From Mucilaginibacter xinganensis (GTDB taxonomy: Bacteria; Bacteroidota; Bacteroidia; Sphingobacteriales; Sphingobacteriaceae), in assembly GCA_026225055.1 (NCBI GenBank), contig JAMFSA010000159.1, positions 1-64,000 of the forward strand: a DNA stretch of 64,000 bases. The letters are read 5' to 3'. Shown piece by piece: positions 27,932 to 38,177 of the stretch (position 1 is its first letter; each line of letters opens with the position of its first letter). The position numbers and the translations under genes are program-made. Below the pieces are notes generated by a model. It had not been told where the DNA came from, did not search any database, and saw only the letters and a program-made list of their open reading frames with translations.

Positions 27932-28537
27932 TTATTTGGTTGTGCTATCCTTAGTATAAGCGTCGTTCAGTCTTTTTATTACGTCAGCGGTAACATCAAG
28001 GCTTGGATCGCCATATAGCACGTTGGTGTTAGTTTTTGAGTAGGTTAAAACCAATTTGTAACCTTTTTCCTTAGCGTATGCTTTGGTAAACTCTGAAATT
28101 TTATCGTACAATTTGGTCATTTCAGCAGTCTGCTGATTCTGTAATTCAGCCTGTGCATTTTGCTGGTAACCTTGTAATTGTTGTTGCTCGCGTTGTAACC
28201 GTTGCTCAGTAGTCTGGCGCTGGTCAGCAGGCAAAGTGCTTGCTGATTTCTGGTATTCAGCTACCTCACGCTGAAAAGCTTCACCTTTCGACTGGATATC
28301 ACCTTTTGCAGCATTACCTTTATCACTAAGGCGTTTATCCATATCCTTAACATAAGCATATTTTGCTGATAAAGAATCAGAGTTGATAAATACGATAGTT
28401 TCTTTGTTGTCGGCAGATGATGCAGCAGTTGGTGTAGCAGCAGTTGTGCCGGCAGTTTTGTTTTGATTACATGCAGTCATACTTCCGGCAATTAACAGGC
28501 CCAGTGTGCATTTTGTAATAATAGAAGCTTTTTTCAT
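27932..28537 (-). CDS. OmpH/Skp-like periplasmic chaperone lipoprotein
   Basis: A 201-residue protein with a lipoprotein signal peptide ending SMTAC (C23), a Thr/Ala-rich linker, then a Skp/OmpH-like domain: IVFINSDSLSAKYAYVKDM at the start, a long coiled-coil helix rich in Gln and Glu (about 70-150) and a closing strand region KGYKLVLTYSKTNTNVLYGD. Skp-type proteins hold unfolded outer-membrane proteins in the periplasm; a lipid anchor is common in Bacteroidota versions. It is divergent from gyrB and has a bidirectional terminator downstream. Confidence 0.88.
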   Translation of the reverse strand: MKKASIITKCTLGLLIAGSMTACNQNKTAGTTAATPTAASSADNKETIVFINSDSLSAKYAYVKDMDKRLSDKGNAAKGDIQSKGEAFQREVAEYQKSASTLPADQRQTTEQRLQREQQQLQGYQQNAQAELQNQQTAEMTKLYDKISEFTKAYAKEKGYKLVLTYSKTNTNVLYGDPSLDVTADVIKRLNDAYTKDSTTK

Positions 28538-28622
28538 TATATATTTTTTCTTCGTTTGTTTAATGGGTTTAGCAGGTGATAACTGTCCCTATTTATCCCG
28601 GTTAATTTGTTTATAAAGTTTA

Positions 28623-28653
28623 CAAATATAAACTTTCAGTACAAGTTTCCTAA
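28623..28653 (-). promoter_or_regulatory. Candidate promoter of the ompH-like gene
   Basis: On the minus strand TTAG (28650-28653), 19 bases, then TATATTTG (28623-28630), an exact Bacteroidota -7 box. The predicted leader is about 80 bases. Confidence 0.5.
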
Positions 28654-28721
28654 GTATTTTATAGCCATGTACCTATTGGGTCATATTTATCAACAATAGC
28701 TAATATTTGAGCCAAAAATCG

Positions 28722-28729
28722 TATTTTTG
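28722..28729 (+). promoter_or_regulatory. gyrB: Possible -7 box of gyrB
   Basis: TATTTTTG matches TAnnTTTG and ends 22 bases before the gyrB ATG. A clear TTG at the expected distance upstream is lacking. Confidence 0.35.
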
Positions 28730-28745
28730 AAGGTTATTGTTTTAA

Positions 28746-30710
<1,965 letters not shown>

Positions 30711-30745
30711 CCCCCAACCCCTAAATTGGAGTTGATAAAGTATAT

Positions 30746-30776
30746 AAGCCCTGCTACAAAGCGGGGCTTTTTGTTT
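30746..30776 (+). terminator. gyrB: Terminator after gyrB
   Basis: A 9-bp stem AAGCCCTGC / GCGGGGCTT with one G-T pair, a 5 to 6 base loop and a T-rich run (TTTTTGTTTT). It is 36 bases after the stop codon. Confidence 0.85.
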
Positions 30777-30780
30777 TATG

Positions 30781-30897
30781 ACAGTTGCAAACTGTCTTTA
30801 TCCTGGGTTTCAGTTGCAAACTGAAACCAGCTCCAACATATGTTACTGGCTTCAGTTTGCAACTGAAGCCTACCAATACTGAAAGTTTGCAACTTTT
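30781..30897. repeat. Cluster of four TTGCAA-centred palindromes
   Basis: Four short near-palindromes share a core: 30781-30795, 30806-30828 (GGTTTCAG...CTGAAACC), 30848-30870 (GGCTTCAG...CTGAAGCC) and 30882-30897. They alternate TTGCAAACTG with its complement CAGTTTGCAA and look like a clustered interspersed repeat. Confidence 0.8.
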
Positions 30898-30910
30898 AAG
30901 CTTTTAAATT

Positions 30911-30937
30911 TATATACATAATTTTGTTATGTATATA
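30911..30937. promoter_or_regulatory. Probable PadR operator
   Basis: TATATACATAA (30911-30921) is the exact reverse complement of TTATGTATATA (30927-30937), with a five-base centre TTTTG. The ACAT/ATGT half-sites are of the kind PadR-family repressors bind. The centre overlaps the -33 element of the promoter below, so binding would block transcription. Confidence 0.7.
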
Positions 30938-30953
30938 AATTAAATTATATTTG
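30923..30953 (+). promoter_or_regulatory. Consensus Bacteroidota promoter of the padR operon
   Basis: TTTG (30923-30926), exactly 19 bases, and TATATTTG (30946-30953) match the TTTG-N19-TAnnTTTG consensus perfectly. The -7 box ends four bases before the ATG at 30958, so the transcript is predicted to be leaderless or nearly so. Confidence 0.75.
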
Positions 30954-30957
30954 GTTT

Positions 30958-31296
30958 ATGAGTTCGAACCCAATGCTGAAAGGTACTTTGCAAACTATTA
31001 TTTTAAAGTTGCTTGAAGATAATAACCGCATGTACGGTTATGAGATCACCCAAAAGGTTAAAGAACTGACCGCAGGCGAAATTATGCTTACCGAAGGTGC
31101 ACTATACCCCGCGCTGCATAAATTGGAAGCTGATGGCATGCTGGAAACATTTACCGAAGTGGTGGATAACCGGGTACGAAAATACTATAGGCTTACCGAG
31201 CAGGGTGGCAAGGAAGTTACTAGCAAACTAAGCGAGGCACAAGCATTTATTGAGCAGTTACAGCTATTGTTAAACCTTAAACCTACTGTAAAATGA
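30958..31296 (+). CDS. PadR-family transcriptional regulator
   Basis: A 112-residue winged-helix protein. The N-terminal part reads LKGTLQTIILKLLEDNNRMYGYEITQKV, then LTEGALYPALHKLEADGMLETF and VRKYYRLTEQGGKEV, the complete PadR DNA-binding pattern; the C-terminal helix (about 85-110) should dimerise. Its own promoter carries a perfect palindrome at 30911-30937, so autorepression is likely. It overlaps the next gene by four bases (ATGA), which ties it to two membrane proteins. The inducing signal is unknown. Confidence 0.93.
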   Translation: MSSNPMLKGTLQTIILKLLEDNNRMYGYEITQKVKELTAGEIMLTEGALYPALHKLEADGMLETFTEVVDNRVRKYYRLTEQGGKEVTSKLSEAQAFIEQLQLLLNLKPTVK

Positions 31297-31988
31297 AGCT
31301 AAACTATTGGGAGCTGGACTCTATCCACACCCGGATGAAAAGTTATGATATTAAATACCAGGAGATCTATAATGAACTTTTTGACCATATTGTAACTGCT
31401 ATTGAACAGAAAAGGGCTGAAGGTGATACCAGGAGTATAGAAAAAATGTATACCGAAGTGATCGACGTTCAATTTGGTGGCTATTATGGTGTTGAAAGTG
31501 TTGCAAAATCACATGAAGCCGGCTACAAGAAAAAAGTGAGAAAGTTGATCTGGGGCAACTTCAGGAGTTATTTAAATTATCAGTCGCTGCTATTTACTGC
31601 AATATTAACAGGCATAAGTTTCACCCTTCCACATACTAAACCAACGGTAATTATATTAACGATAATGATGTTCATTATCGCTATCCATTCAAGCGCGTAT
31701 GCTTATATAAAACTGCGACGGATAAAACCATCAAAGGGAAAAACATCTTTGGTATACAGCCATACAATTACACAGGCAAATCTTCCAATGATGTTTCTGT
31801 ATACCTTAGTATGGCTGCCCCAGCTGCCCTCAATTTTTAACGATAATTATAGGTTTACGCTGGCGCATCTCCATCCGGCAATACTCGCTTTTGAATTGGC
31901 CCTGGTATTAATTTATGATATGAGTTGCATGCGTTTGTGTAACCAGGAGTTGGAACAATTTGTTGATATTAATCCAAATGCTTTGTAA
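31293..31988 (+). CDS. PadR-linked membrane protein 1
   Basis: No named family recognised with certainty. A 231-residue protein with a soluble N-terminal part of about 90 residues and about four membrane helices (from about 97, 118, 150 and 190). The N-terminal part has YQEIYNELFDHIVTAIE (25-41) and an FGGYYGVES motif, both also present in the next gene product, so the two are paralogues. The arrangement of a PadR regulator translationally coupled to a membrane protein with a short helical N-terminal domain recalls HAAS/DUF1700 proteins of Firmicutes, but this is inference. It probably senses or responds to envelope conditions. Confidence 0.75.
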   Translation: MKLNYWELDSIHTRMKSYDIKYQEIYNELFDHIVTAIEQKRAEGDTRSIEKMYTEVIDVQFGGYYGVESVAKSHEAGYKKKVRKLIWGNFRSYLNYQSLLFTAILTGISFTLPHTKPTVIILTIMMFIIAIHSSAYAYIKLRRIKPSKGKTSLVYSHTITQANLPMMFLYTLVWLPQLPSIFNDNYRFTLAHLHPAILAFELALVLIYDMSCMRLCNQELEQFVDINPNAL

Positions 31989-32654
31989 ATGAAACCTAAC
32001 CCGCAACAGGAGCTTCAGCTACAAGCGTATCTTGCTAAAAATTTAAGATACCGGGAAACTTATGCAGAGTTTTATGATCACATACTCTCTGCTGTTGAAA
32101 CCCTGCCTGTTGGTATTTCATTCGATAATGCAAGCGAAGAAATAATAGAGAAGAATTTTGGCGGGATAGCAGGGATGCGTTTAATTGAGCAAAATTACCA
32201 GCGTGCTGTATTTGCTGAAATGCAGAAGAAATATTTCAGTTATGCCATTGAAAGCTTAAAATTTCCAGGGGTAATTATATTGGCGCTTTTTACTTTAACG
32301 CTCTATTGCTTGTTTAAACAGCCGTGGTTTACTTTTTGGGAGTACTTGGTTATGCTGCTGTTAATAAGATTTGTTCCTTTTTTATTGCAACTTGCAAAAC
32401 AGATAAAAGCTCATCCTGTTACTGGTACGCCAAAAAGATCTGTCAAAACAGGATTTTATAGATGGCTAAACAAGGGGCCAATCTTGATCATAGGTTTTAT
32501 ATTTGAGGGTACGAATTCATTCAGAAATGCCGACCCAGTTAAAGCTACTTTAACAGTGGTTTTCATGATTCTTTTCTGTGTGATTATCACGTTACATTCG
32601 GTTAACTTTTACAGAGTTTATAGGGATGATATTCAGGCCAGTTTTAGTGCCTAA
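31989..32654 (+). CDS. PadR-linked membrane protein 2
   Basis: A 221-residue membrane protein and paralogue of the preceding one. It starts immediately after the upstream stop codon, with no gap. The N-terminal domain has YRETYAEFYDHILSAVE (21-37) and KNFGGIAGMRLIE, aligning with the same motifs of its neighbour, then four predicted membrane helices (from about 90, 111, 160 and 190). Function unknown. It converges with the retropepsin-like gene on the other strand, overlapping by four bases. Confidence 0.75.
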   Translation: MKPNPQQELQLQAYLAKNLRYRETYAEFYDHILSAVETLPVGISFDNASEEIIEKNFGGIAGMRLIEQNYQRAVFAEMQKKYFSYAIESLKFPGVIILALFTLTLYCLFKQPWFTFWEYLVMLLLIRFVPFLLQLAKQIKAHPVTGTPKRSVKTGFYRWLNKGPILIIGFIFEGTNSFRNADPVKATLTVVFMILFCVIITLHSVNFYRVYRDDIQASFSA

Positions 32655-33076
32655 GTTTTAAACTTTATCACCCGTTTACCATAATCAATCACCGCTTTAT
32701 ATTGCATTAATATATCGCCACCTATTACCCCCAATACCTGCGGATGGCCCATTTGCTCATAGGCGATATTTATGGTAGATAAGTCGAGCACGGCTACATC
32801 AAATTCGGGTATTTTTAGCTTGCCAATGGCCATGTCATGAATGGTAGCCGTAAATGATTCCATAGTATTTGTGCCTAAACCCGTTGAAAGCTTATCGCTG
32901 GCGTTTAATAAGGCAATTTCATTGACTTCGAGTAACAGATTCTTATCAAAAGCTGTTTTTGAAGCACCTGTATCGAGTACTACCTTAAATGGTTTATTAA
33001 ATACAGTTATATCCAGTAGCGGATGAAAACCATCTTCGTGCAGATCAATAATATGTAAGGGTACTGAAAATCTCAT
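32651..33076 (-). CDS. Retropepsin-like aspartic protease domain protein
   Basis: A 141-residue soluble protein without a signal peptide. FKVVLDTGASKTAFD carries the catalytic D-T-G-A-S motif with D35, followed by a flap-like middle, and QVLGVIGGDILMQYKAVIDYGKRVI near the C-terminus matches the hydrophobic-Gly psi-loop of the family. A single copy of the motif means it must dimerise to be active, as retroviral proteases do. It lies 10 bases after the stop codon of the multi-PAS gene on the same strand, so it is probably co-transcribed with it. Substrate unknown. Confidence 0.8.
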   Translation of the reverse strand: MRFSVPLHIIDLHEDGFHPLLDITVFNKPFKVVLDTGASKTAFDKNLLLEVNEIALLNASDKLSTGLGTNTMESFTATIHDMAIGKLKIPEFDVAVLDLSTINIAYEQMGHPQVLGVIGGDILMQYKAVIDYGKRVIKFKT

Positions 33077-33086
33077 GCTTAATTAT

Positions 33087-35726
33087 CTATTCATCATCGT
33101 GATTTGATGCATCTTCGGCCATTTGAATAATGATGGCATCCATCCTGTCGAGTTCGGTTTGTATGTGCTCGAGTGCCGTTCTGTCTGAATTATCGTTTTT
33201 TAATATATATGTCAACCCCTTTAAATTAGCCAGCGGACTACGCATAAGGTGCGACTGTTTCCAGGCCATATCTCTTATACTATCTATATGATTTTGGATA
33301 CGTTCGTAAGCACTTTTCAGGTCTTGTTCCGCATTCTTCCGTTCGGTTATGTCGTACAAGCCCATCAGCATACCTAAAATCTCTTTATTATCATTAGTTA
33401 TCGGGAAAAGCCTTACATAATACCATAATACCGAACCATCCGGCTGAGGATAATCTATTTCATAGTTAACATTATGGCCATCTAAAGCGTCATGTGCAAA
33501 TTTGTTTAAGCGGGGAAATGTATCTTCGGGGAAATAGTCAGTGAGCATATCGCCTTTTTTAGGTATATGATTAAGTCGTGATTCAGCAAACTCTACAGCC
33601 TTTTGGTTAAATGTAAGCACCTTCAGATTCTGGTCGAATAAAGCGTAGGCTGTATCAGTTGTTTTTAAAATGGTTTGCAGGTTAGCCTCTGATTTTTGGA
33701 GTGAAGCTTCTGCTTTAAGCCGTTCCGTAATGTTATTTGTTAATGATAACCTAACCGGGCGGCCCTCAAATATAATATCATGCGATATCAACTGTATATA
33801 CATTACAGAGCCATCCTTCTTCAAATGCCTCACAATCCTTTGTGCCGAATCCAGGTCCATCTCTTTCAAATAACCCTCCAGTTGCAGCTCCTCATCTTCC
33901 TTAGGCCGCATTGATTTTACGCTCATTTGCAAAAGCTCATCCTTTGTATAACCGTAATGTTTTATGGCAGCCTGATTAGCATCAATTATTGAAAGATCAT
34001 CCTTGGCAATCATCCACATAGGCATCGGGTTACTTTCAAAAAGCAGCTTATACTTCAGTTCAGATGATCTCAATTCTTCCTCGGCTTTTTTACGCTCGGT
34101 AATATCTATCATCGAGCCTATTATGGTTGGTTCGCCCCCAATTATTGCCCTGCTGCCATAAAATTCCACCCAATTGGTAGCACCATCTTTTCTTCTGCCT
34201 TTGGTTTCATAGTTCACGCTTTCCACTTCACCAGTCATACGGCGTTTTACATTTTCTGTGGTAATGTCACGGTATTCTTCGGCAATAATAATTTCCAATG
34301 GTACGGTATTCATCAGTTCATCAGGCTCATACCCAAAGATCTCAGCAAACCTCGGATTTACATATGTGAACTTTCCTTTTTGTACAATATATACACCCAC
34401 CATTGATTTATCAGCAATGGTCCTGAATCTTAATTCAGCTTCCCGAAGTTCAGTCTCAATCTTTTTCCTAACTGTAATATCACGCACAATAACCATCACA
34501 CGGTTATCAGGGAATACTTTTACATTTATCTCGGCTATAAAAGGTTCTCCGTTTTTGCGGATGAATTTGTGCTCGCTTGCTTCTTTACCAACATAGGTAT
34601 TAAGGGGCGGTAGGGGAGCGGTTTCTGTCTCACTTAGATCAAGCAGATCGGCTACATTAAGCTTCAAAAGTTCTTCGCGGGTGTAGCCGGTCATCCGGCA
34701 CATATTGGCGTTTACATAGGTGAAATTCCGGTTATTATCGATCACATAAATAGCATCCGATGCCTGCTCAATAAGCGAATGGTATTGCTCCTCGCTCTTT
34801 CTGATCTCGGCGGAACGTTCTTCTACTCTTTGTTCCAGTTCGGCATTCATCAATTTTACCTCAGCTTCAGCTGCATAACGTAGCTTATCTATTTTATTTA
34901 ACCAGATAGCCGTATTCCACACCAGGGCAAGGCTTACCAGTAAAAAGCAGATAGCAAGTATAGATAAGCCGACGTTTACTGATGAAAATAATTGTGAACG
35001 TTCGGTTTCGCCCTTTAATGAGCCAAAAATAATGATCATTAAAATAATGAGGCTGAAGAGTCGCCTTGCCGTTTGGTTGCCGATACGCTTACCTGTAAAA
35101 AGCCGGGCAAGGCCGATTGATGGGTTTAGTAACGATGCCTCAACCGATAAGATAAGGAAAAAGAATGCTGTAAACGCAGGCATTGAGGTTATATAAAACA
35201 GCGTATAAAATAAAGATGCGCCGTACAGTAATCCAATTAATACGATAACAGATATGATACTAACTAAATGAAAAATATATTGTGATGCGATATTAATTGC
35301 GCGCTTATTAGCCGTAAGCGCCAGCATGCCTATGCCAAGCAACGAAAAATTGATGGCCGAATTATAGGCCATACGCCCCGGAGATAAAGGCGCTAATGTT
35401 GCAGTATCTGTTGCAAATAATTGGTCAATGCCTGTATTAAAATGGAATATAAATTGGAACAGCGTGATAAGCCCGATTGTTGTACCCAAAATTGATAATA
35501 CAAAAAAGAGCAAGGTATTATATTTAGGAAGCCGGTATTGAAAAAGTAGCAAAGCGCCGCTGAACAAAAAGAAACATAGGGCCGCATTAAATTTAAAAAC
35601 ATCAAATATGGCAATATGCTGAATATTAGCGTTATGATATGCCCGGCCAAGCATGCATATCACACTTACAGCCATAATAAACAGGCTAATAATTATAATC
35701 GTTCTACTTTTTTGCGGACGATCCAT
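33087..35726 (-). CDS. Multi-PAS membrane sensor protein with histidine-kinase-like H-box but no ATPase domain
   Basis: An 879-residue protein. The N-terminal 270 residues hold about seven or eight membrane helices. A coiled coil (VKLMNAELEQRVEERSAEIR) leads into four PAS domains, starting near SEEQYHSLIEQASDAIYVID, EAELRFRTIADKSMVGVYIV, SELKYKLLFESNPMPMWMIA and SEANLQTILKTTDTAYALFD. It ends with a short dimerisation-like helix pair, WKQSHLMRSPLANLKGL, about 50 residues before the C-terminus. No N, G1 or G2 box of an ATPase domain follows and the stop codon is genuine in sequence. Such shortened proteins are known in this group. It may act in a complex with a complete kinase. Confidence 0.88.
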   Translation of the reverse strand: MDRPQKSRTIIIISLFIMAVSVICMLGRAYHNANIQHIAIFDVFKFNAALCFFLFSGALLLFQYRLPKYNTLLFFVLSILGTTIGLITLFQFIFHFNTGIDQLFATDTATLAPLSPGRMAYNSAINFSLLGIGMLALTANKRAINIASQYIFHLVSIISVIVLIGLLYGASLFYTLFYITSMPAFTAFFFLILSVEASLLNPSIGLARLFTGKRIGNQTARRLFSLIILMIIIFGSLKGETERSQLFSSVNVGLSILAICFLLVSLALVWNTAIWLNKIDKLRYAAEAEVKLMNAELEQRVEERSAEIRKSEEQYHSLIEQASDAIYVIDNNRNFTYVNANMCRMTGYTREELLKLNVADLLDLSETETAPLPPLNTYVGKEASEHKFIRKNGEPFIAEINVKVFPDNRVMVIVRDITVRKKIETELREAELRFRTIADKSMVGVYIVQKGKFTYVNPRFAEIFGYEPDELMNTVPLEIIIAEEYRDITTENVKRRMTGEVESVNYETKGRRKDGATNWVEFYGSRAIIGGEPTIIGSMIDITERKKAEEELRSSELKYKLLFESNPMPMWMIAKDDLSIIDANQAAIKHYGYTKDELLQMSVKSMRPKEDEELQLEGYLKEMDLDSAQRIVRHLKKDGSVMYIQLISHDIIFEGRPVRLSLTNNITERLKAEASLQKSEANLQTILKTTDTAYALFDQNLKVLTFNQKAVEFAESRLNHIPKKGDMLTDYFPEDTFPRLNKFAHDALDGHNVNYEIDYPQPDGSVLWYYVRLFPITNDNKEILGMLMGLYDITERKNAEQDLKSAYERIQNHIDSIRDMAWKQSHLMRSPLANLKGLTYILKNDNSDRTALEHIQTELDRMDAIIIQMAEDASNHDDE

Positions 35727-35868
35727 TTGCTTAGTATCAAATTATTTAAGGTTGAGCATGTGCACGGCACATAAATTGGTCAAGACAAATAAAGTTAAAA
35801 CTAAATCAGCAATTATGTAAAATTATTCAATAATCGAGCAAATATGATCCGTTCAGTTGTAAAAGCAA

Positions 35869-38172
35869 TTAAAACGGATAGCCAATTGCCAGGTTAAACA
35901 CCATGTTTGACCCGCGCCATTTTGCATCGTCATAATTTACACCGTCAACAACCCCAAATGTTTTTTGAGCCGGCTCGAAAAGCGGGAAGCCAAAGTCGGT
36001 ACGTAAAATCAATACGGTAAGGTTAAAACGCAGACCAAAACCGGCATCACCTGCAAATTGAGTAAGGAAGTTTTTACCGAACGCGGCACCGGGCAGCCCG
36101 TCATGTGGCCTCATCATCCATATATTACCGGTATCAAAAAATAGCGCGCCCTCAACTATACTAAATAGCTTGGGCCTGTATTCTATATTGGCCTCGATCT
36201 TTATATCTCCCGATTCATCCGGCAAAAACTCACTGGCACCTGTAACTGTTGATGGTGGATAGTACGACCCTGGACCTATTGACCGCGCCTGGAACCCACG
36301 TAAGCTGTTAGGGCCACCAATAAAAAACTGTTGTGTGTAAGGCAATATAGTTGAGTTGCCATAAGGAACACCTACATCAACTAAAAACCGTGCAGCAAGC
36401 TTACTGTTAGGACTAAGTTTATGAAAAAATCTTATTTCGTTCTCTAACTTCGTATACTGATCAAAAGTTGCCCCAAATAATTTTTTTGGTTTTCCAGCTA
36501 AAGTATCTGCACCCGTTATAATACCATAAAGATTACCCGAAAGGCTAAGCTTTGTATTGTAATACATGGTATTGGTCCTGAAATCATCTCCTGTATTATC
36601 ATACGTGTAAGTAAAACTTGGGCCAATAGTAAATTGGTTGTTTATTACGTGCGCTAGTGTTGGGTTGTGTGTGTTATGAATACTATCCAGGTAAAGCTTG
36701 GTAACATTAGCAGCATCAACCAAAGTTACCTCAAGAGGGTTAAATTGGTATGTTTTATATAGGTTAGGTTTCCATTGATACCCCCACGATGCGTTAAATG
36801 AGTTTAATGTATAAAGTTGCCGGCGATCAATATAAGTGTAACCTGTTGTCAATATAGTTCGCGGTATAAAGGCATTATCGGTAGTAACGTTAAACGGACT
36901 TATAAACCTTGGCCATGATATGGATGGCTGGATACCAAACTGATAAACATCGTACCCATTATGGTAGCTGCCAAATTGCTTATCAGTACTCGTAAACAGA
37001 TTTATCGTAAATAACTCAGCTCCCTTAAAGGTGTTTTTATTCCTGAAGGTCAGGTTTATCTGTGTACCATCGTAATTGGCCGATGTTTGCCGCGCGATTA
37101 TTTCAGCACTAAGCGATTTCTTTTTGTACTGGGTTAAGTAATAACTCACATCCAAAAAAGGCGAATCGGGGGTTACATCATCAAACCTGTTTTTTACATA
37201 GCTAAACGGTCCCAGTTCAATAAAACGGTTTAAGCTATTGGTGTGTTCAGTACGGTTATAAGTATCACCCGGATGCAGCAATACCGTGTTTTTAAATACA
37301 TAAGGATGTACGGTCTTTCTGCGGTCAATAACATGATACCAGGCATATTTGGTAGCAGAATCAGGGTTAACGGAGGTATCCCTTAATGAATACCTGGAGT
37401 ACACATAAATATTCCTGATCTTATAGATCCACCTCGCCTGATCGGGAGTAGTAGGCTTAATAGTTACAAACATATCAACCTTGTGCCCGGTTATGGTGCT
37501 ATCGTAACGCATGATCAGGTCTTCAGGCGCAAAATAATAAAAGCCTCTTTCTTTTAGCTTAGCATCAATCCGGATCCGTTCAGCCTTAATAATATCAAGA
37601 TTGTATTTGTCACCAACCTTTAAAAGAGTTTGGTTAACTGTGCCAGCAACCGCGGTATCCAGGTCATTGTCTTTAGCCCCAGGGAACACAATTTTATTGT
37701 AATGATAAGCGGGCCCGGTTTGTATGGTGTAAACAGCTTTTGATATAAATGATTTCTTCTTGCTAACGGTATCGCCGTTCACCTGCGCTAAAAAGTAACT
37801 TTCGTTTTGCAGCCTGTTTTGTAATATGTTGCTGTTCTTATCCATATCAACCGAACTTACCAAAACAGGTGGCTCGCCTATATGGGTATTTAAATAATGC
37901 CTTAAACCACGTTCTTTTTTAGTCCGGGTTTTATCATATACCCAAAGTTTAAAACGTAAGCCTAAGATTTTTGAGTTAGGCTGAGGCCTTAGCAATCCAT
38001 TCAATTCTGTAGTTAGTGCTTTGGCTTCAGCCTTTGTTGTGTTTTGCTTATCTGTGATCTTTACCTCGCCGCCATCATATAGCTTTTGCCCGGGCGCCAG
38101 GTATTTAGTGGTGCTACAGGCGCTTATAAAAGCGACCAATAAAAAAATAAACAGATATTTAAACTTAGCCAT
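35869..38172 (-). CDS. tamL: TamL, BamA/TamA-like outer-membrane lipoprotein
   Basis: A 767-residue Omp85-family protein. A lipoprotein signal peptide ends FISAC with C19, then CSTTKYLAPGQKLYDGG. POTRA-like repeats occupy about residues 40-400, and a 16-strand Omp85 beta-barrel follows, with the conserved FFIGGPNSLRGFQARSIGPG (FxGG...RGF) loop and ending in an aromatic strand, LAIGYPF. TamL replaces TamA in Bacteroidota and works with TamB. It starts five bases after the tamB stop codon, so the two form an operon. Confidence 0.92.
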   Translation of the reverse strand: MAKFKYLFIFLLVAFISACSTTKYLAPGQKLYDGGEVKITDKQNTTKAEAKALTTELNGLLRPQPNSKILGLRFKLWVYDKTRTKKERGLRHYLNTHIGEPPVLVSSVDMDKNSNILQNRLQNESYFLAQVNGDTVSKKKSFISKAVYTIQTGPAYHYNKIVFPGAKDNDLDTAVAGTVNQTLLKVGDKYNLDIIKAERIRIDAKLKERGFYYFAPEDLIMRYDSTITGHKVDMFVTIKPTTPDQARWIYKIRNIYVYSRYSLRDTSVNPDSATKYAWYHVIDRRKTVHPYVFKNTVLLHPGDTYNRTEHTNSLNRFIELGPFSYVKNRFDDVTPDSPFLDVSYYLTQYKKKSLSAEIIARQTSANYDGTQINLTFRNKNTFKGAELFTINLFTSTDKQFGSYHNGYDVYQFGIQPSISWPRFISPFNVTTDNAFIPRTILTTGYTYIDRRQLYTLNSFNASWGYQWKPNLYKTYQFNPLEVTLVDAANVTKLYLDSIHNTHNPTLAHVINNQFTIGPSFTYTYDNTGDDFRTNTMYYNTKLSLSGNLYGIITGADTLAGKPKKLFGATFDQYTKLENEIRFFHKLSPNSKLAARFLVDVGVPYGNSTILPYTQQFFIGGPNSLRGFQARSIGPGSYYPPSTVTGASEFLPDESGDIKIEANIEYRPKLFSIVEGALFFDTGNIWMMRPHDGLPGAAFGKNFLTQFAGDAGFGLRFNLTVLILRTDFGFPLFEPAQKTFGVVDGVNYDDAKWRGSNMVFNLAIGYPF

Positions 38173-38177
38173 ATACG

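Noticed and set aside
33087..33250. Frameshift as the cause of the missing ATPase domain in the multi-PAS protein
   Set aside because: The next gene begins 10 bases after the stop codon and encodes an unrelated protease; no ATPase motifs remain in any frame there.
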